Below, piece by piece: positions 59,984-64,000 of a DNA stretch of 64,000 nt. The notes beneath the pieces are model-generated. The model was not told the origin of the DNA and did not search any database. It saw only the letters and a list, made by a program, of their open reading frames with translations. Position 1 is the first letter of the stretch, and each line of letters starts with the position of its first letter. This DNA is from Kushneria konosiri (lineage in GTDB: Bacteria; Pseudomonadota; Gammaproteobacteria; Pseudomonadales; Halomonadaceae). Position numbers and translations under genes: made by a program. The stretch is taken from contig NZ_CP021323.1 in NCBI RefSeq assembly GCF_002155145.1, forward strand, positions 186,001 through 250,000, in the 5' to 3' direction.

Positions 59984-61500
59984 GACGACGACTCCTCACT
60001 CGATGACGCAGAGGCGCCTGATCGTGTCAGGGCACCCTGTGAAGTAATGGCAGGGCATGAAGTGGGCGGACCGGAGGCCTGGTGCCAGAGCCGAATGGCG
60101 GCATAGGCACGCCAGGGCGACCAGCGGCTCGCCCGCTGCACCGCCTCGCGGGCGTTGTCACAACCCAGCACCCGCTTGAGCACCAGATCACCGGCTGGAA
60201 AGGCGTCCGGCCAGGCCAGCGCCCGCATGGCGATATACTGCGCGGTCCAGTCACCGATGCCACGAATGTCGCAAAGCCTTGCTATCGTCTCTGCCACAGG
60301 CGCTCCCGGACACAACCTCAGTACCCCGTGGTTCACGGCGCCTGCCAGGGTGATGATCGCCTCGGCCCGGATGCGTAACAGGCCCAGCGAGATCAGGGCC
60401 TCAGGCGGCTGTTCGGCCATGACCGAAGGTTTCGGGAAGCCATAACGCCCGGGATGACCGGCGAGCGGCTCACCAAATCGGGCCACCAGCTCGGCCAGCA
60501 CCCGACGCGCCCGGATGGTCGTAACCTGCTGGCCGACAATGGCGCGCACCGCCATTTCAAAACCGGTGACGGCACCGGGCACTCGAAGCCCGGTGTTCCC
60601 CAGCCCCTCAAGATGCGACTCGATCAGCGCCATGGGCGCCTCCAGATCGAACACATCACGCACGGTTTTCAGCACATCGCCCATGACCGGCACCAGTGAT
60701 ACCGGCAGGGTCAGCGTCAGTTGCTCAGGGCCAACGTGCTCAACGCTGATCCAGCCGGCGTGTGTCGTGCGCTCACTGCCGTAATCCTTGTCGATCAGTA
60801 GACTGCGCTCCCAGCACCCCGACTCGATCTGTTCAAGGCCGTCGATCTGACGAGCGGCCAGAAAGTCGAGCATGGCGACCCAGTCCAGTGGAGGCTGATA
60901 GGCCAGCGACAGCGTGATCGAGGGGTCAGCGTGACCGGTGCGCGTGGCGCGACGCAGTCGGCCTGGCGACAGGCGATAATGCGTCTGAAACAGCGCATTC
61001 AGCCGGCGCTGGCTGCCAAAACCGACGGCGTGGGCGATCTCGCTGACGGGCAGCTCGGTATCGGTCAGAAGCCGTTTGGCCAGCAGCAGGCGCCGGGTTC
61101 TGGCCAGCGCCGCCATCGTCACGCCGAAGGTGGCCTTGAACAGACGACGCAGGTGGCGTTCGCTGACCCCGATTCGTCCTGCCAGCGCCGCGCTGCTGTC
61201 ATGATCCAGAAAGCCGTTATCGATCATGACCATGGCAGCACGTGCCAGCTGATCCCCGGCATCCATCATCGAAAGCCCCGGCGCCAGCTCGGGACGACAG
61301 CGCAGACAGGGGCGAAAGCCGGCCTGCTCGGCCGCCGCCGGGTGCATGAAAAAACGGCAGTGATCAAACTTTGGGCAGCGCACGCGACAGACCGGCCGGC
61401 AGTAGATACCGGTCGAGGTCACCCCGACAACGAACTGGCCGTCAAAGCGGCGATCGCGAGAGGTCAGGGCCTGATAGCAGACATCGGGGACAAGGTTCAT
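59980..61500 (-). CDS. Ada N-terminal/AraC-type regulator fused to AlkA DNA glycosylase
   Basis: 506 residues. The Ada N-terminal zinc domain has Cys34, Cys38, Cys65 and Cys68, where Cys34 equals the methylphosphotriester acceptor Cys38 of E. coli Ada. An AraC helix-turn-helix domain follows (about 80-185), then an AlkA-N and a helix-hairpin-helix glycosylase (about 195-480) with RGIGDWTAQYIAMRAL and the catalytic Asp near PAGD. It senses alkylation, activates genes and excises alkylated bases. The Ser-rich C-terminal tail is unstructured. The fusion is known in several proteobacteria and actinobacteria. Confidence 0.93.
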   Translation of the reverse strand: MNLVPDVCYQALTSRDRRFDGQFVVGVTSTGIYCRPVCRVRCPKFDHCRFFMHPAAAEQAGFRPCLRCRPELAPGLSMMDAGDQLARAAMVMIDNGFLDHDSSAALAGRIGVSERHLRRLFKATFGVTMAALARTRRLLLAKRLLTDTELPVSEIAHAVGFGSQRRLNALFQTHYRLSPGRLRRATRTGHADPSITLSLAYQPPLDWVAMLDFLAARQIDGLEQIESGCWERSLLIDKDYGSERTTHAGWISVEHVGPEQLTLTLPVSLVPVMGDVLKTVRDVFDLEAPMALIESHLEGLGNTGLRVPGAVTGFEMAVRAIVGQQVTTIRARRVLAELVARFGEPLAGHPGRYGFPKPSVMAEQPPEALISLGLLRIRAEAIITLAGAVNHGVLRLCPGAPVAETIARLCDIRGIGDWTAQYIAMRALAWPDAFPAGDLVLKRVLGCDNAREAVQRASRWSPWRAYAAIRLWHQASGPPTSCPAITSQGALTRSGASASSSEESSS

Positions 61501-61573
61501 GCCCCCAATATAACCTGCCCGGTGTCACGTCACTGGCCGTTTTCGGACATGTGGCTGGCGATCCGCGGCGCCG

Positions 61574-62728
61574 TTAAAAGTCATAGCGCAGCCTGGCCAG
61601 CACTGAATCAGGCTCGCTGTCGGAGGTATTGGCAAAGATGCGTTCGAGATCCAGCCGAAAACCATGATTGAACTGGGTGGTTACCCCCAGCACCTGATGA
61701 TTGGTCTGGGAATCAGCGCTTCCCAGCCGTTTCAGTCGGTCGCCGGCCACAAAGGGCTTGATGCTCTGCACCCAGTCGTGATCGATCCTGAAGCTGTAGC
61801 GGGCAATGTATTCGACCCCGTAGGCGTCGCTGGCAAAATAATCCTCGAGCCCGTTTGCAGCCGGGTCAGGGACGAAATTCGTGTAGTAGCCGGCCCCTGC
61901 GGCGAGATACCAGTTGCCGCCCGTCCAGGTCAGGGAACTGCCGGTCAGCTGCTGGCGAAAGGATTGCTGATTGCCGCTGCCCTTGATCTCGGATGACGTG
62001 TTGGCATAGGCCGCCCCCAGCGTCAGATCATCCGTGAGGCGCCAGCGAAAGCCCAGCGAGCCACCGCTGCGGCGGCGATAATCATAGGGGCCGTCCAGGT
62101 GCAGCTCGTCATCGGGAAACAGCCAGCCGGCAAAGACCGTAAAGTCTTCAGTGCCATTGGAATAGCGCAGGCTTTTACGCGCGCGATAGGAGCCGTCGTA
62201 GCTGCCATTCACGCCAACGCCCGGGGCCTGGGCAAACTGGTTGTAATCCCATACGTCCGTACTGACCCCAACGGTGTCGTAGTAGACGCTATTTTGCTTG
62301 CCAGCCGTCAGTCGACCATAACGATCGCTTTCAAAACCGAAATAGACCTGGCGACGGTTGGTCGCGCTATCGGCGCTCTCCTGATCGTAGTGATCATGCC
62401 AGCCCATGGCTTTTGCCATGTCCACACCCAGCTCGCCATAGCTTAAAAGCGTCAGGTCGTCATTGACGTGGTAATTGACGTGCAGACGAAATCGCGTGCC
62501 CCCGTCATAGCCGCGATGCTTGTAGCTGCCGTTATCGCTGCCCCCCATCTCATTGAAATACTGTGGCCTGATGCTGCCGCCGACCTTGACCTCAACGCGA
62601 TCAAGTACCGTGCGCGGCGGCTCGGCAGGCGATAACAGCGTGACCTCTGCCCGTACAGCGCCTGCCGATAAAAGCAGCAGACCACCCGTGGCCACCAGCA
62701 GCGCGCGCCTTCCCCTTGCGATATTCAT
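61574..62728 (-). CDS. Outer-membrane porin (general porin type)
   Basis: 384 residues with a signal peptide cleaved after AGAVRA (about residue 28) and a C-terminal Phe (RLRYDF). Tyr/Gly-rich amphipathic strands such as RQVYFGFESDRYGRLTAGKQ, where loop and strand elements match trimeric porins (OmpC/porin_4 type), suggest a 16-stranded barrel. Specificity is unknown. The ATG at 62728 with a GGGAT site was chosen; the ORF extends far upstream without similarity. Confidence 0.85.
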   Translation of the reverse strand: MNIARGRRALLVATGGLLLLSAGAVRAEVTLLSPAEPPRTVLDRVEVKVGGSIRPQYFNEMGGSDNGSYKHRGYDGGTRFRLHVNYHVNDDLTLLSYGELGVDMAKAMGWHDHYDQESADSATNRRQVYFGFESDRYGRLTAGKQNSVYYDTVGVSTDVWDYNQFAQAPGVGVNGSYDGSYRARKSLRYSNGTEDFTVFAGWLFPDDELHLDGPYDYRRRSGGSLGFRWRLTDDLTLGAAYANTSSEIKGSGNQQSFRQQLTGSSLTWTGGNWYLAAGAGYYTNFVPDPAANGLEDYFASDAYGVEYIARYSFRIDHDWVQSIKPFVAGDRLKRLGSADSQTNHQVLGVTTQFNHGFRLDLERIFANTSDSEPDSVLARLRYDF

Positions 62729-62887
62729 GATGTTATCCCGTTGGTCACGATAAAAACGTCGCGCAGGACAGGGCGCACGCTGTCTGACGACGTAAAAGGC
62801 GGTGCGAGTATAGTGAGGACGCAAAAGGATTTGAAACCCCACAAAATGACCTGTCGGCCAGGCGTCAGTCTCGGAAAGGGACGATAC

Positions 62888-62914
62888 AAAAACGCCCGGC
62901 ACATGGCCGGGCGT
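62888..62914 (-). terminator. Terminator of cysN
   Basis: ACGCCCGGC (62892-62900) pairs with GCCGGGCGT (62906-62914); on the minus strand it is followed by TTTTT (A tract at 62888-62892). It lies 20 bp after the cysN stop. Confidence 0.88.
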
Positions 62915-62934
62915 GGTTCGATCAGCAGATGATT

Positions 62935-64000
62935 TCAGCGCTTGAAGATATCGCGCACATCTTTCGCTTCCCAGTGCGGGAAGTGACGGCGGATCAGGTC
63001 GTTGAGTTCAACCTCAAAGGCCTGCCAGTCGACGGCGCCACCGTTGTCGGTGCTGTCAGCAGCCTGGCGGATCATGCCGGCGCCGACCGTCAGGTTGGTC
63101 AGACGATCAATGACGATAAAGCTGCCGGTTCCGGGGCTGGTGTCATAGGCATCCACCGGGACAGGCTGGGTCAGGGTGACCTGACAGCGCCCGATTTCAT
63201 TGAGACCGAGCTGCGCGGCGTCGTGATGTTCCAGCGTATTGACGTCAATGCCGTAATCGATGGCGCTGATCTGACCGCTGACATCACGCGTGGCCAGCTT
63301 GAAGTCATAACCGCGGCCGGGCGTCATCTCACGTTCGTTCATCCAGACGATGTCGGCCGTAAACGCGTTGGACATCGGCAGCTCGGTATCGGCGGCCACC
63401 AGCCAGTCACCGCGCGAGATATCGACCTCGTCGGCCAGCGTCACCGTAATGGCCTGACCGGGCCGGGCTTCATCAAGATCGCCATCAAAGGTCACGAGTC
63501 GCTCAACCGTTGAGACCTTGCCGGAGGGCAGCACCTTGACCTGCTGGCCGGGGCGCAGGACACCCGCGGCCAGCGTGCCGGCGTAACCGCGAAAATCCAG
63601 ATTGGGCCGGTTGACGTACTGCACCGGAAAGCGCAGATCGGTCAGGTTCTGGTCACGCGAAATCTCGACGTTTTCCAGCTGTTCCAGCAGCGGCACCCCA
63701 TCATGCCAGGGCATGTTGGCGCTTTTGTTGACGACGTTGTCGCCTTCCAGGGCCGACATGGGCACGAAGGTGATATCGCGGGCCTTGAGGTTTTCGGCAA
63801 ACCCCAGGTAGTCGCGCTTGATCTCTTCAAAACGCGCCTGCGAATAGTCCACCAGGTCCATCTTGTTGACCGCAATCACCAGATGCTGGATGCCCAGCAG
63901 ATCGGCGATGAAGCTGTGACGACGCGTCTGGACCTGCACACCGTAGCGCGCATCGATCAGAATAACCGCCAGGCTTGCGGTGGAAGCACCGGTCGCCATG
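62935..64000 (-). CDS. cysN: Sulfate adenylyltransferase subunit 1 CysN, 5'-truncated by the window
   Basis: 355 codons are visible; the N-terminal part with the P-loop is outside the window. The translation has NKMDLVDYS (G4), SALEGDNV (G5), [21 protein letters not shown] and [13 protein letters not shown], ending at [16 protein letters not shown]. CysN is the GTPase subunit that drives APS synthesis with CysD. The protein stops after the elongation-factor-like domains, so no APS-kinase (CysC) fusion exists at this C-terminus. An in-frame ATG near 63999 is an internal residue (NMATGAST in the family), not the start. Confidence 0.95.
   Translation of the reverse strand, partial: MATGASTASLAVILIDARYGVQVQTRRHSFIADLLGIQHLVIAVNKMDLVDYSQARFEEIKRDYLGFAENLKARDITFVPMSALEGDNVVNKSANMPWHDGVPLLEQLENVEISRDQNLTDLRFPVQYVNRPNLDFRGYAGTLAAGVLRPGQQVKVLPSGKVSTVERLVTFDGDLDEARPGQAITVTLADEVDISRGDWLVAADTELPMSNAFTADIVWMNEREMTPGRGYDFKLATRDVSGQISAIDYGIDVNTLEHHDAAQLGLNEIGRCQVTLTQPVPVDAYDTSPGTGSFIVIDRLTNLTVGAGMIRQAADSTDNGGAVDWQAFEVELNDLIRRHFPHWEAKDVRDIFKR

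Overview
The window is a core-genome segment of a Gram-negative gammaproteobacterium, most likely a halophile of the Halomonadaceae (Halomonas, Kushneria or Chromohalobacter type). The evidence is outer-membrane proteins (SlyB, LpxR-like, OmpW-like, a trimeric-type porin), enteric/pseudomonad gene orders, a DUF3549 gene beside rimB-rimK, hisZ between hflC and purA, and rhdA next to psd. Coding density is very high: no intergenic gap exceeds about 270 bp. I see no insertion sequence, prophage, CRISPR array, tRNA or rRNA. The species assignment is inference from synteny and family content only.

Layout. 1-5.6 kb: tail of rluE, then nudJ-mnmA-hflD-purB (the enteric order), roxA and a GNAT acetyltransferase. 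5.7-8.1 kb: three envelope proteins (SlyB-like, LpxR-like, OmpW-like). 8.2-12.3 kb: a yqcC/GGCT pair on the minus strand, then DUF3549-rimB-rimK and an unknown helical protein. 12.4-19.3 kb (minus strand): sanA and a complete sufR-B-C-D-S-T operon with an IscR type-1-like operator and a terminal hairpin. 19.4-32.9 kb (minus strand): purA, hisZ, hflC, hflK, hflX, hfq, miaA, mutL, amiB, tsaE, nnr, which is the classical amiB-mutL-miaA-hfq-hflX superoperon. 33-39.5 kb: queG, orn, rsgA, a purine permease, rhdA and psd. 39.5-42.8 kb: yciI, then epmA, efp and epmB, the enzymes and target of EF-P beta-lysylation. 42.8-46.7 kb: a protealysin-like M4 protease with its emfourin-type inhibitor, an MltB-family lytic transglycosylase, DUF4385 and a CHMI-type tautomerase. 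46.7-56.4 kb (minus strand): a PilZ/HD-GYP protein, serB, parC, parE, yqiA and pgi. 56.6-59.5 kb: cmoA-cmoB and a HemS-like haem protein behind a Fur-box palindrome. 59.4-64 kb (minus strand): ogt and an Ada-AlkA fusion, a porin, and the 5'-truncated cysN.

Functional themes. Translation and tRNA modification dominate: rluE, mnmA, miaA, tsaE, queG, cmoA/B, epmA/B with efp, rimK, roxA and rsgA. Fe-S and iron handling (suf, hemS), DNA repair and topology (mutL, ogt, ada-alkA, parCE) and envelope maintenance (amiB, mltB, psd, lpxR-like, sanA) are the others. I found no clear new multi-gene system. The most interesting local signals are the SUF operator, the protease/inhibitor pair, the degenerate PilZ-HD-GYP protein, the atypical His-rich HemS homologue, and the coupled DUF3549-rimB-rimK and yqcC-GGCT gene pairs.
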